Part shown: positions 53,250 to 61,906 of the stretch, piece after piece
Layout: the number at the start of each line of letters is the position of its first letter
Position numbering within the stretch: the stretch's first letter is position 1
Assembly: GCA_937896905.1 (NCBI GenBank)
Contig: CALBOE010000006.1
Span: 248,001-312,000 of the forward strand
DNA length: 64,000 bases
Source of the DNA: an uncultured Clostridia bacterium
GTDB lineage: Bacteria; Bacillota; Clostridia; Christensenellales; UBA1242
Direction of reading: 5' to 3'
Program-made: the position numbers and the translations under genes
Notes under the pieces: model-generated
What the model was told of the DNA's origin: nothing
The model's input: only the letters and a program-made list of their open reading frames with translations
The model's database searches: none

Positions 53250-53777
53250 TTATTTCTTAAAAATGGAATTAAACCATTCCACAATTTTAGATTTATAGTT
53301 AATGTGAGTTATGTTTTCATTTTTATTCACAAAACAAAGCGGAGGATACATAACACACCACCAATTATCTCCAACCGCCTGGCCAAGTTCCACAACAACC
53401 GCGTCGTAATAGCCAGATTTTAAAGTGGTGTTACTGTATGTCCGTGTTGGAAAGTATTCTTTTGCAATTTTAACGTTTGCAGAATAGTTAAACCCTTCAC
53501 TTCTTAAAACCGACTCACATTTTTGCTTAATGTTTGCGGAAAGTGAGTTAACCAATTCAATCGCCTGCCCCTTGCTAGAAACATTGCAAAAATAAGGCGA
53601 CAAAAACTCAACCAAAATATCTTTAATGGCATATTTTACGTTTTGATCTGTTGTCATATTGCTGTTTGCCCTAATATGTAAGCGCAAATAATCATACTCT
53701 TTTTCTTGTGGCAAAACCAAAGCAACAGATGCCACCATTAAAAACAAAAGCAAAATAATACATAATTTCTTTTTCAT
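53250..53777 (-). CDS. spoIIR: Stage II sporulation protein R
   Basis: 175 residues. A signal peptide is followed by YDYLRLHIRANSNMTTDQNVKYAIKD, the strongest SpoIIR signature, and the C-terminal NWWCVMYPPLCFV. It is secreted from the forespore and activates SpoIIGA, which processes pro-sigma-E. There is no Shine-Dalgarno before the ATG and the promoter is unclear. Its placement in front of sleB-ypeB, which are late forespore genes, is unusual. Confidence 0.93.
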   Translation of the reverse strand: MKKKLCIILLLFLMVASVALVLPQEKEYDYLRLHIRANSNMTTDQNVKYAIKDILVEFLSPYFCNVSSKGQAIELVNSLSANIKQKCESVLRSEGFNYSANVKIAKEYFPTRTYSNTTLKSGYYDAVVVELGQAVGDNWWCVMYPPLCFVNKNENITHINYKSKIVEWFNSIFKK

Positions 53778-53804
53778 AACTAAATATTGGAATTTTATTA
53801 AACA

Positions 53805-53832
53805 AAAAATACGTAGATTAACTACGCATTTT
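53805..53832 (-). terminator. Rho-independent terminator of the amidase-like gene
   Basis: On the minus strand the stem is TGCGTAG with CTACGTA (one G-U pair) and a short loop, followed by six U. It separates the amidase-like gene from spoIIR. Confidence 0.7.
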
Positions 53833-53866
53833 TAAAATTTATGTTGATTTATATTTCTTCCTTTAA

Positions 53867-54928
53867 TTACTCTGCAGTAAGTGGCCTTCCTGAGCTTTCA
53901 AGTAGCGCCCTCCAAGTTGCCGGCCCAACAATTCCATCAACTGTTAAATTGTTTTCTTGCTGAAATTGTTTAACTGCATTTGCCGTTTCGTTTCCAAACA
54001 CTGCATCTAGGCTGCTAATTGGATATAAAAATGATAGTAATAATCTTTGCAAAAACAAAACTGCACTTTTTCTGCTTCCTTGCCTTAATGTGTTGGCGCT
54101 TGGGTTTAAATTTAAAAGCGCATTCCAAGTGTTTTGCCCAACAATTCCATCTGCAGTTAATCCATTATTTGTTTGAAAAGTTACAACCACACGCTGTGTT
54201 GCCGCACCAAAAATTCCGTCTGGATTTAGATTTGCACCATATTCGTTTAGCAAATATTGCAATATTTTAACAAAATTGTTTCTCTCCCCTCTCCTTATGC
54301 TTGGATAGTTTTCTAACTCTCTTGCAACATACGGCACATCTAAATATTGGCACACTCCAAAACAAGCACCCTCTCCCACATTTTTAACAAAAATAGGGTT
54401 GAGCATAAGTTTTGCTTCGGCAAAGTTTGTCATAAACCCTGCTTCTATTAAAGTTGACGGACAATTAACATTGCTTAACACACCAACAGAAAGGCGCCCA
54501 ACAAAACGTGCGGGGCGATTTGTGAATTGGCTTAACGCCTGCAACACTTGCTCGCTTAACTGTTGGCTTTGACCGGCAAAATTGTTAAAGGGGCTATAAT
54601 AAACTTCCAACCCTTGTGCAGAATTAAACGTTTGGCCAGTTCCCGCAGCATTGTAGGCAAAAGTAACAAGCAAACTTAACCCTGCCCGGTTTGCCCTAAC
54701 AACTCTGGTGGAAACACTTGCATCTTGCACTTCCTGGTGAACGTCGACCACATTAAACCCACACCTTAAGCATGCCAACATAAACTCTAGTTTTGCTTGG
54801 CGGTTAAATTCATTTTCGTAAAAGCTTCTATTTATATATGGTAAAATTGGTGTTCGTTTGCCTGCCGTGGGCGGATTTAAGCCATGTTCGTCGTTTGCAC
54901 CAATTAAAAAATTATTTGCGTTTGCCAT
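53867..54928 (-). CDS. Amidase_3-like protein with two peptidoglycan-binding domains, zinc site incomplete
   Basis: 353 residues. Residues 1-185 have the N-acetylmuramoyl-L-alanine amidase (Amidase_3) layout: NDEHG with His15, E38 and N42 of the ExxxN helix, and the catalytic Glu162 in LIEAGFMTN. The position of the second zinc His, normally SIHANA, is TFAYNA (residues 89-94) with no His. Two PG_binding_1 repeats follow (~215-265 and ~285-345). There is no signal peptide. It may be a cortex- or coat-associated binding protein rather than an active amidase. It is near the sleB-ypeB operon with its own terminator. Confidence 0.75.
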   Translation of the reverse strand: MANANNFLIGANDEHGLNPPTAGKRTPILPYINRSFYENEFNRQAKLEFMLACLRCGFNVVDVHQEVQDASVSTRVVRANRAGLSLLVTFAYNAAGTGQTFNSAQGLEVYYSPFNNFAGQSQQLSEQVLQALSQFTNRPARFVGRLSVGVLSNVNCPSTLIEAGFMTNFAEAKLMLNPIFVKNVGEGACFGVCQYLDVPYVARELENYPSIRRGERNNFVKILQYLLNEYGANLNPDGIFGAATQRVVVTFQTNNGLTADGIVGQNTWNALLNLNPSANTLRQGSRKSAVLFLQRLLLSFLYPISSLDAVFGNETANAVKQFQQENNLTVDGIVGPATWRALLESSGRPLTAE

Positions 54929-54977
54929 AAAATAACCTCTATTATTTCTATGCCTGCAAATAATTTTATGTTAATAA

Positions 54978-55571
54978 TTATTTTGTTTCGTCTAAATATG
55001 TAGCTTCTATATCTGCTACATGGAACAAAAGTGCAGTTGGAAAAGCGGTGTAGCAATCGCTTAAATCGCTGGTTGCTTGGCTTCTTGGATCAAATGCACC
55101 CATATGCCAATTAATTGCCATTGCTTCTTCCCGTGTTAATCTCATAAATCCACTAATGATATAAACCGATTTTTCACCGTGACCATAAGGTAAAGAGTTA
55201 TTATATGCATAGTATGGCACTTGCACCCATTGCCCATCTATTTTTTGATTGCGATATTCCACCGTATATGTGTTAACTTTGCAAATGTCGTGCAACAAAG
55301 CTATTATTGCAACACTTTCGTCGCTAATAATTTCTGCACGTTTTTCACCATATTCAAGGTTAAGGGCATTTAAATATCTTTTATAAACATTTAAAGAATG
55401 ATAGCACAAACCGCCCTCAAAACTGCTGTGGCGCCTGCCAGACGCTGGCGCAGTGAAGAAGTCGCTGGTTTTTTCTAAATATTCCAACAACTTTTCAGCT
55501 CCATCTCTTTTAATGTTAGTTTTAAACAGATTTATGTAATCTCTTTTATATTCTTCAACCGTTTTTTCCAT
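54978..55571 (-). CDS. HD-domain phosphohydrolase
   Basis: 197 residues. GLCYHSLNVYKRYLNAL supplies the first His, and ALLHDICKVNTYTVE the H-D pair with Lys (HDxxK). The family hydrolyses nucleotides or cyclic dinucleotides; the substrate cannot be told. AAAGGAAT precedes the ATG. It follows the hydrogenase-like gene after 9 bases and may be in the same operon. Confidence 0.75.
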   Translation of the reverse strand: MEKTVEEYKRDYINLFKTNIKRDGAEKLLEYLEKTSDFFTAPASGRRHSSFEGGLCYHSLNVYKRYLNALNLEYGEKRAEIISDESVAIIALLHDICKVNTYTVEYRNQKIDGQWVQVPYYAYNNSLPYGHGEKSVYIISGFMRLTREEAMAINWHMGAFDPRSQATSDLSDCYTAFPTALLFHVADIEATYLDETK

Positions 55572-55580
55572 AATATTCCT

Positions 55581-56891
55581 TTATTTGTTTCTGCTTTTAT
55601 ATGTTGTGTGCAAGTATTGTTTTGCTTTTTCGCTTAATGGCGAACCTAAAAATTCATCATACAAGGTTTTAATTTGAGAGTTTTCGTAGCAGGTTTTAAT
55701 TTTAGCTTTTTCGTCTTGCAAATATAAGCCATTTGCTCGTTTTTCAACAACCTCGTCTGCATCCATAACTTTTGGTTGCCCTGCACCACCAACACAACCG
55801 TTTGGGCAAGCCATAACTTCAATCATTTGGTAGTTTTTATATTTTTTGTCTAATATCGTTCTTGCCGCTGCAGTTCCAAACACAACACAAAGTTTAATAT
55901 CCTTGCCAAGAAGATTAACTGTTGCAGTTTTAATGTCCTTGTATCCCCTAACCTTTTTAAATTTTAACAAATCGGCTGGAGGATTTTCGCCTGTTGAGAA
56001 GTAATATGCCGCCCTAACTGCCGCCTCCATAACACCACCGCTTGCACCAAATATAACTCCTGCCCCGCTTCCAGTTGGAAACGCCGAATCGTACTCGCCA
56101 TCTTTTAAGGTTTTAAAGTTAATTTTTTGTTTTTTTAGAAGTGCTCCCATTTCTCTAACGCTAACAATTAAATCGGTATCTCTACCGTAGGCAGAACGCA
56201 ACTCTTCCCTTTTAATTTCCGCCTTTTTTGCAAGGCATGGTGTTAGCGTTGCAATGAAAATATCGTTAGGATTAATGTTTTCCTTTTGTGCAAAATAACT
56301 TTTAATTATGCTACTTTGCATTGCAATAGGGCTTTTACAACTAGATAAATGTGGTATTAAATTAGGGTAAAACGTTTCAACAAATTTAACCCATGCCGGG
56401 CAACAACTTGTAAACTGTGGCAAACCAGAATTGGTTTTTATGCGATTTAACAATTCATTCGCTTCTTCCATAATGGTTAAATCGGCAGCAAAACTAACGT
56501 CAAAAACGTAGTCTGCTCCCAATTTTTTTAACGCACTTATCATTTTGCCGGCAACAAACTCGCCAGCTGGCAAACCAAACATTTCGCCCAAAGACACACG
56601 CACGGCTGGGCTTGTCATAATAACCACATTTTTGTTTGGGTTGTTTATAGCTTCCATAAGTTGAGGAGTGTCGTCCTGCGGAACAATTGCTTCCACTGGG
56701 CAAACCGCTGCACACTGCCCACAATTTATGCAAACAACATCTTCGCTATCATATTTCCAAAAGCCAGCAACACCCATTTTCTTTTTGCAAACGTCTTTAC
56801 ATTTTCCGCAAAGAACACATTTGCTTTCTTTTCTTTTTATGCTTGGGTTGTCGTGGTTAATTGGCACCCTAATTTCTGCATATTTATCCAA
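55581..56891 (-). CDS. [FeFe]-hydrogenase-like protein with two 4Fe-4S clusters
   Basis: 436 residues. N-terminal ferredoxin clusters are CVLCGKCKDVC and CINCGQCAAVCP (residues ~25-70). H-cluster motifs: L1 TSCCPAWVKF, L2 TPCLAKKAEI (MPC in most enzymes) and L3 MACPNGCVGGAGQP. All four H-cluster Cys are present. The domain length and layout fit short two-cluster [FeFe] hydrogenases. H2 production or sensing is possible, but no HydE/F/G maturases are in the window. The gene starts after AAAGGAG. Confidence 0.85.
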   Translation of the reverse strand: MDKYAEIRVPINHDNPSIKRKESKCVLCGKCKDVCKKKMGVAGFWKYDSEDVVCINCGQCAAVCPVEAIVPQDDTPQLMEAINNPNKNVVIMTSPAVRVSLGEMFGLPAGEFVAGKMISALKKLGADYVFDVSFAADLTIMEEANELLNRIKTNSGLPQFTSCCPAWVKFVETFYPNLIPHLSSCKSPIAMQSSIIKSYFAQKENINPNDIFIATLTPCLAKKAEIKREELRSAYGRDTDLIVSVREMGALLKKQKINFKTLKDGEYDSAFPTGSGAGVIFGASGGVMEAAVRAAYYFSTGENPPADLLKFKKVRGYKDIKTATVNLLGKDIKLCVVFGTAAARTILDKKYKNYQMIEVMACPNGCVGGAGQPKVMDADEVVEKRANGLYLQDEKAKIKTCYENSQIKTLYDEFLGSPLSEKAKQYLHTTYKSRNK

Positions 56892-56937
56892 AACTTTCTC
56901 CTTTGTTGTATATATTAATTTAAACTTAAATTAATGA

Positions 56938-58185
56938 TTATTTTAAAGATTTAACTGGTTTGTTATCTAAATAATCTTTAACAGACGTGCAATAGTCGGC
57001 AACTTCGCCAATTTTGTCGTAAAAATTTTTCATATTCTTTTGCCTTGCGAAAATGGAAACGTTGTAATTTTTCCTTAATTCGTTTTTAATTTCAAAAACT
57101 TTCTTAATGTCGTCCTGTTCGTCGTAAACAAGTGCAAGGTTTGGAAGCATATTTAAATTTTCTCCCGCTTCTTTTAATATTAAAGTTATTGGTTCAAAGC
57201 CCAAACTTAACCCAACCGCAGGGGCATCATTGCCGGTTATTTTGCCCACCATTTTATCGTAACGGCCACCGCCAGAAATTGCACCGCCAAAATTTGGCGC
57301 ATAAATTTCAAACACTGCTCCTGTGTAATACCCTTGCCCACGCACAATAGAAACATCAAATTTAACCATGTGTTTGTTGCCTGTTATTTGGTTAAGGGTT
57401 GAAATTAAAAATTGCAAATCGTTAACAATTTCTGGTGCAACGCCATATTTTAACGACGCTTCAATTCCGTTTGCATTAATGTCGTTTAAAACTTCAATAA
57501 GGCGATTTATTATTTCTGTTTCAAAACCTTTTTCAATAAGTTCCATGGTAACGCCTGTTAAAGAAATTTTATCTAACTTATCTAGCGTTACGCAAACAGT
57601 GCTAATTTCTTCTTCCTTAAACCCTGCAAACAAACAAATTGCATTTAAAAGTTGTTTATGGTTAATTTTAACTGTTAAATTTTTAAAGTTAAGTTGCGAT
57701 AGGGTTTCAATTGCCACACATAAAAGTTCAAGTTCTGCATTAATGGTTTTGTCGCCAATAATGTCTATATCGCATTGAACAAATTGCCTGTTTCTGCCGC
57801 GTTGTGGGCGCTCTGCTCTAAACGCACAATCTATTTGAATAGACTTAAAAGGATTAGGCAACACATCTCTGTTGTTTGCATAAAACCTTGCAAGCGGAAC
57901 TGTTAAATCGTACCTTAACCCCTCTTCAACAATATCGCTAAGAGTTAAGTTTTCTTTGCTTAGGTTAAGCTTATCGCCCCTTTTAACTGTTTTAAACATA
58001 AGTTTTAAGTTATCACCACCATCGCTAGAAGTTAAGTATTTCAAATTTTCCAAAATTGGCGTGGAAATAAGATTAAAGCCATTGCTTTGATAATTTTCTA
58101 AAATAATTTGCCTAACCGCCTCCCTAATTTTGGCGTCTTTTGGAAGATAGTCGTAAGTTCCTCTAACTGGATTAAAGTTTTGCAT
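56938..58185 (-). CDS. hisS: Histidine-tRNA ligase
   Basis: 415 residues. Class II motifs: motif 1 FNLISTPILE, motif 2 FRAERPQRGRNRQFVQCDID and the His-specific GGAISGGGRYDKMVG, followed by motif 3. An anticodon-binding domain forms the C-terminus (~325-415). TTAAGGAG precedes the ATG. It is likely transcribed with the downstream hydrogenase-like gene. Confidence 0.95.
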   Translation of the reverse strand: MQNFNPVRGTYDYLPKDAKIREAVRQIILENYQSNGFNLISTPILENLKYLTSSDGGDNLKLMFKTVKRGDKLNLSKENLTLSDIVEEGLRYDLTVPLARFYANNRDVLPNPFKSIQIDCAFRAERPQRGRNRQFVQCDIDIIGDKTINAELELLCVAIETLSQLNFKNLTVKINHKQLLNAICLFAGFKEEEISTVCVTLDKLDKISLTGVTMELIEKGFETEIINRLIEVLNDINANGIEASLKYGVAPEIVNDLQFLISTLNQITGNKHMVKFDVSIVRGQGYYTGAVFEIYAPNFGGAISGGGRYDKMVGKITGNDAPAVGLSLGFEPITLILKEAGENLNMLPNLALVYDEQDDIKKVFEIKNELRKNYNVSIFARQKNMKNFYDKIGEVADYCTSVKDYLDNKPVKSLK

Positions 58186-58285
58186 GAAGTTCTCCTTAAA
58201 AGAAAAAATTTCTTACCACATTATAACTAATAATAGAGGTGTTTGTCAACAACCTGCCACCAACCAATCACTTAAATAAAACAAA

Positions 58286-58303
58286 AAACACCTTAAGGTG
58301 TTT
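58286..58303 (-). terminator. Rho-independent terminator of veg
   Basis: AAACACC / GGTGTTT stem with a TTAA loop, followed by U on the minus strand, just after the veg stop codon. Confidence 0.75.
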
Positions 58304-58308
58304 GTTTA

Positions 58309-58548
58309 TTAATCGTTAATTATTTTAACTTCGCCACAAAGAATGTCGTTATACGAATATGTGTAAACCGTTTCCAAGTCTAGTGCACAACTTTTAACAG
58401 TGAAAACACTGGCATAAATATCTTCAATTCTTGCCCTTAAACTGTTAACTTTGCGCCTGCCCCTATTAATGTGCAAACTAACTTCTTGCCCTTTAAGTTC
58501 TAAAATTTTTTGTTTAATATTATCAACCGTGTTTGGCATTTTTTTCAT
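58309..58548 (-). CDS. veg: Veg family protein
   Basis: 79 residues, close to the usual Veg length. IKQKILELKGQEVSLHINRGRRKVNSLRARIEDIY and the later SVFTVKSC ... TYSYNDILCGEVK match the pattern of B. subtilis Veg (GRRK plus SYADIL). Veg is a widely conserved protein that promotes biofilm gene expression by an unclear route. A GGGGTGA Shine-Dalgarno precedes the ATG. Confidence 0.85.
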   Translation of the reverse strand: MKKMPNTVDNIKQKILELKGQEVSLHINRGRRKVNSLRARIEDIYASVFTVKSCALDLETVYTYSYNDILCGEVKIIND

Positions 58549-58621
58549 TGTTCACCCCTAAGCATTTTGTTCTATTAAACTGTTTTTAAACTTTAACCGC
58601 AAAAGTTTTCAAATTTCGCAC

Positions 58622-58645
58622 AAAAAAAGTGGATTGCTCCACTTT
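58622..58645 (-). terminator. Rho-independent terminator of the acidic zinc-ribbon gene
   Basis: AAAGTGGA / TCCACTTT stem with a TTGC loop (58626-58633, 58638-58645) and a U run on the minus strand. Confidence 0.75.
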
Positions 58646-58648
58646 CGT

Positions 58649-59158
58649 TTAATCGTCATCTTCTTCATCATCGTCGTCTTCGTCGTCATCATCAATAATG
58701 TCTAAATCGAAGTCGTCGTCTTCATCTTCTTCATCATCGTCATCAAGGTCCTTATCCAAATCTTCTGCAAATTCAAAGTCCTCAACAAGGCCAGCGGTGT
58801 CTTCCATTTCATCTTCGTCGTAAATAGAGTCGGCCAAATCGTTTCCGTCTTCGTCGTCTTCGTCTTTTTCGTCGTCGTCCGAAATATATTTGTGCCAATC
58901 CTCAATTTCTTTATCTTCTGCGTCCTCGTTTGCGCCAATGCCTAATTCTTGCTTGCAACTGTCGCATATTTCTTGGTTGTTTTGTATAAAGTTAATTTTA
59001 CAAATTGGGCACAATTCTAAATCGTCTAGGTCGTCCTCAGTAGATTTAATAAGTTTCATTTCTTTTTTGCAAACGTCACAATATTGGTCTGCCTTTTTAA
59101 TGTAATTTAATTCACATCTTGGGCATAAAATCCAAACTGGTTTTGTTGCTTTTGCCAT
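58649..59158 (-). CDS. Zinc-ribbon protein with long acidic tail
   Basis: 169 residues from the ATG at 59158 (AAGGAGA upstream). Two Cys4 zinc-ribbon-like units: CPRCELNYIKKADQYCDVC and CPICKINFIQNNQEICDSC. From ~residue 80 to the end the protein is almost all Asp and Glu. It has the look of a nucleic-acid or polymerase-associated mimic, but no family was identified. A strong promoter (TAGACA-17-TATAAT) lies upstream. It is downstream of spo0A but separately transcribed. Confidence 0.65.
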   Translation of the reverse strand: MAKATKPVWILCPRCELNYIKKADQYCDVCKKEMKLIKSTEDDLDDLELCPICKINFIQNNQEICDSCKQELGIGANEDAEDKEIEDWHKYISDDDEKDEDDEDGNDLADSIYDEDEMEDTAGLVEDFEFAEDLDKDLDDDDEEDEDDDFDLDIIDDDDEDDDDEEDDD

Positions 59159-59187
59159 AAACAAATCTCCTTTTCAAAACTTACATA

Positions 59188-59216
59188 ATTATAGTTTTTA
59201 CAAAATAATTTGTCTA
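59188..59216 (-). promoter_or_regulatory. Strong sigma-A promoter of the acidic zinc-ribbon gene
   Basis: TAGACA (59211-59216), 17-base spacer, TATAAT (59188-59193) on the minus strand. Confidence 0.75.
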
Positions 59217-59304
59217 GCAAATTTTAAGTGTTTTTAATAATTTCTAAATTTTCAATATTGGGCGAAAATTTTTACAATAAAAAACACCAAATAAAGCACA
59301 ATTT

Positions 59305-60054
59305 CTATGCTCCTTCTATTAACATTTTATCGGCAACAAGCGCTATAAATTCGCCGTTGGTTGGCTTTTCGTTGCTAGAATAAACTTTAATTCCAAAAAG
59401 GTTGTTAATATTTTCAATTTTGCCCCTGTTCCAAGCAACTTCAATTGCGTGGCGAATTGCACGTTCCACTTTGCTTGCACTTGTGTCGTATTTTTCTGCA
59501 ATAGTTGGATAAAGTTTTTTGGTTATTGAATTTATAATTTCTGGGTTGGCAATGGCAAGTTTAATTGCTTCGCGCAAAAACTGATAACCTTTAATGTGGG
59601 CCGGAATGCCAACGGTTATGAAAATATTTGTAATTTTTTCTTCAATGTGATTAGAGATTTTTGCATTAAAAAAAGTGTTGTTGCTGGCTAAAGATTGACT
59701 TAAAATATCATCAATTCTTTCCTTTAATGTGTTAACGTCAAAGGGTTTAATGCAATAATAGGTTGCGCCCAAAGAAATTGCCTTATTAATAAAACCGTCT
59801 ATTGAAAGAGAAGATTGCACAATAACTTTTGCAGTTGTTCCAGCAACACTTTCTAGCACCTTAAAACCATCGCATTTTTTTAAAACAATATCGGTTATAA
59901 CCACATCTGCGTTGCAAGTTTTAATAAGCTGAATTAATTCTTCTCCATCGCAAGTGGTGGCAACAATTTTATATTTTTCTTCTGCAAAGTTTTTGCTTAA
60001 TTCCAATAAATTATCTTTATCTTCATCTGCAAGAATTAGTTTTATTTTTTCCAT
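59305..60054 (-). CDS. spo0A: Stage 0 sporulation protein A (master sporulation response regulator)
   Basis: 249 residues. In the receiver, acidic residues D10-D12, phospho-acceptor Asp55 (VVITDIVLK) and Lys103 (CIKPFD) are present. The effector domain (~135-249) is nearly identical in pattern to B. subtilis: GIPAHIKGYQFLREAI, SKVERAIRHAIEVAW and KPTNGEFIALVADK. It binds TGTCGAA boxes when phosphorylated. AAAGGGGAA precedes the ATG. The usual spoIVB neighbour is missing. Confidence 0.97.
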   Translation of the reverse strand: MEKIKLILADEDKDNLLELSKNFAEEKYKIVATTCDGEELIQLIKTCNADVVITDIVLKKCDGFKVLESVAGTTAKVIVQSSLSIDGFINKAISLGATYYCIKPFDVNTLKERIDDILSQSLASNNTFFNAKISNHIEEKITNIFITVGIPAHIKGYQFLREAIKLAIANPEIINSITKKLYPTIAEKYDTSASKVERAIRHAIEVAWNRGKIENINNLFGIKVYSSNEKPTNGEFIALVADKMLIEGA

Positions 60055-60177
60055 AAATTCCCCTTTTTAGTGTTTTTTACACGAATTTATAATAACAAAA
60101 AATGTGGCAAAAACAATAAGCAAAAATGCTATAAATTTGCGCATAATTGGCTTTTTATAACAATTAAATAAGCAAAA

Positions 60178-60184
60178 TGTCGAA
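60178..60184 (+). promoter_or_regulatory. Spo0A box between spo0A and the SPOCS gene
   Basis: Exact TGTCGAA (0A box) in the 308-base divergent region, about 125 bases upstream of spo0A. The rest of this region is AT-rich, with no gene seen. Confidence 0.6.
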
Positions 60185-60312
60185 AACAAAATTTATTAAA
60201 ACAAAGATTATTTGGAATTATAAAATTTTTCAAAAAATAATCTTAAATAAACAGTAATTGTGGCGATTTATAGTTTATTGCTTAAATTCAACTTTCCAAT
60301 TTTAAAAAGTAA

Positions 60313-60341
60313 TCATAAATTCTTTTTGGTGGCTATACATT
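60313..60341 (+). promoter_or_regulatory. Sigma-E/K-like promoter of the SPOCS-LysM gene
   Basis: TCATAAA (60313-60319), 14-base spacer, TATACATT (60334-60341). The -10 fits CATACAHT apart from its first base, and the -35 is partial. Mother-cell expression is expected for a coat/cortex morphogenetic gene. Confidence 0.4.
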
Positions 60342-60362
60342 ATTAAAGACAAGGGAGGTTGT

Positions 60363-61868
60363 ATGGAAAACGAAACCATAAAAATTACTTATGCAAAAAA
60401 CCTAAGCAAACTAAATTTCAACAGTTTAATAAGCATACCCGTAAATTCTAACGTTAACATAAAAACCATTTTAAGCGTTCAAAGCCATGTAAGCAATTGC
60501 AAAGTGGAATGTGGCTCTGGAAAGGCAATAATAAGCGGGAAAATTGCGGTTAAAGTTTTGTATGTAGACACCGACAACTTAACTAACACTTTAACCGACA
60601 CGCAAACTTTTAATGAAACTCTGCTAGACAGTTCCATTGTTAGCGACAGCTACATAAACGTATGCAACAATTGCGTTGCTTGCAAAATTCTTTCCACCAA
60701 CGGCACATTAAAAATCTCTGCAGATGTTAGCATTGTGCCAATTATGTATGTTAACCTTGCAATTAACAATTCAGCCAGCAACTACGAAAATATGCAAATG
60801 AAAAAGAGTTTAATTAACACATCAACCCTTTCAAGTTTGGTTAGCACCACGTTTGAACACACATGCATTTTAGAAACTAAACATCAAATTAACAAAATTT
60901 TATGTTACAATTGTTGGTTCGATAAAGAAGATGTTACCGCCTTTGACGGATATGCAGTTGTAGATGGCAAATTATATTCACAGTTAATATACGAAACCGT
61001 TGAAAATGAACAAACCTCTGTTAAAGAAATATTCTCGTCTTCAACCCTAAAATGCGATGTGGAAATAAAAGAACTAGCAAAGGATTGTATGTTAGATTTA
61101 TGTTTCAACTGCACTGCCCCACAAGAGAACATAACCACCGAACTAGAAGACGGCAACAGCGTTGTTAACATAACTCACATTCTTTTTGCAAACGGAGTTG
61201 CTTTAAAGCCAATTTCTATTGATATTATAGACGATATGTTCAGCACAGAAAATAACCTAGAAATAACCCTAACCAAAAGGGACTTTACTCTATCTCAAAC
61301 TTGCCAGCATTTTAAAGACAGTGTTTCGGGAGACATTCAATTAAACGAAACCGAGCCGGCAATAGACGAAATTGTTGCAACCTTAACCCCGCAAGCTGAA
61401 ATAACAAACCAATATTTAAAAGATGAAAACCTTTGGGTTGAGGGTATTGTGTCTGCACAAGTTGTTTATTTAAACGAAAACAAAGAGCTTAGCACCAAAC
61501 AAGTTGAATTGCCTTTTGTGTTAAATTCCAAAATTAGTTTGCAAAAACTAGGTTGCTTGCACCTTCAAGCAACAGTGGCATCAACACGCACCAAGGTTAA
61601 ACGTGGCACAATTCTAGACCTAGATTTTGGCGTGTGCTTTGCCGTGTGCTTATATAACACACAAGAATTAGAAATGATAGATACAATTTCAATTGGCAAA
61701 CCACTTAATAACTCTGCTTACGACTTTCAAATTTTTCTTGCCAAACCAAATGAAACAATGTGGGAACTTTGCAAACGAATTAAAATTTCGCCAGAAAATT
61801 TGCAGGCATTAAACCCAAACCTACCACTTGTTATGCAAGGTGGCGAAAAAGTTATTATTAAACGATAA
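60363..61868 (+). CDS. SPOCS (DUF3794) and LysM domain protein, spore morphogenetic
   Basis: 501 residues. SPOCS/DUF3794 domains are visible at the N-terminus (NIKTILSVQSHVSNC, then GKAIISGKIAVKVLYVD) and again at ~330-420 (LWVEGIVSAQVVYLNEN). A C-terminal LysM (~455-500) contains ETMWELCKRIKISPENLQALNP. Proteins of this type bind cortex or coat peptidoglycan in spore-formers. A GGGAGG Shine-Dalgarno precedes the ATG. The gene is divergent from spo0A and has its own terminator. Confidence 0.85.
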   Translation: MENETIKITYAKNLSKLNFNSLISIPVNSNVNIKTILSVQSHVSNCKVECGSGKAIISGKIAVKVLYVDTDNLTNTLTDTQTFNETLLDSSIVSDSYINVCNNCVACKILSTNGTLKISADVSIVPIMYVNLAINNSASNYENMQMKKSLINTSTLSSLVSTTFEHTCILETKHQINKILCYNCWFDKEDVTAFDGYAVVDGKLYSQLIYETVENEQTSVKEIFSSSTLKCDVEIKELAKDCMLDLCFNCTAPQENITTELEDGNSVVNITHILFANGVALKPISIDIIDDMFSTENNLEITLTKRDFTLSQTCQHFKDSVSGDIQLNETEPAIDEIVATLTPQAEITNQYLKDENLWVEGIVSAQVVYLNENKELSTKQVELPFVLNSKISLQKLGCLHLQATVASTRTKVKRGTILDLDFGVCFAVCLYNTQELEMIDTISIGKPLNNSAYDFQIFLAKPNETMWELCKRIKISPENLQALNPNLPLVMQGGEKVIIKR

Positions 61869-61869
61869 A

Positions 61870-61895
61870 AAAAGAACTGCAAATGCAGTTCTTTT
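61870..61895. terminator. Bidirectional terminator between the SPOCS gene and the lipoprotein
   Basis: AAAGAACTGC / GCAGTTCTTT stem with an AAAT loop, A run on the left and T run on the right. Confidence 0.8.
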
Positions 61896-61906
61896 CTGTT
61901 TTAATA

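Noticed and set aside
53778..53804. Leaderless start for spoIIR
   Set aside because: The ATG lacks a Shine-Dalgarno but no convincing -10/-35 with the 6-7 base spacing was found, so it was not counted.
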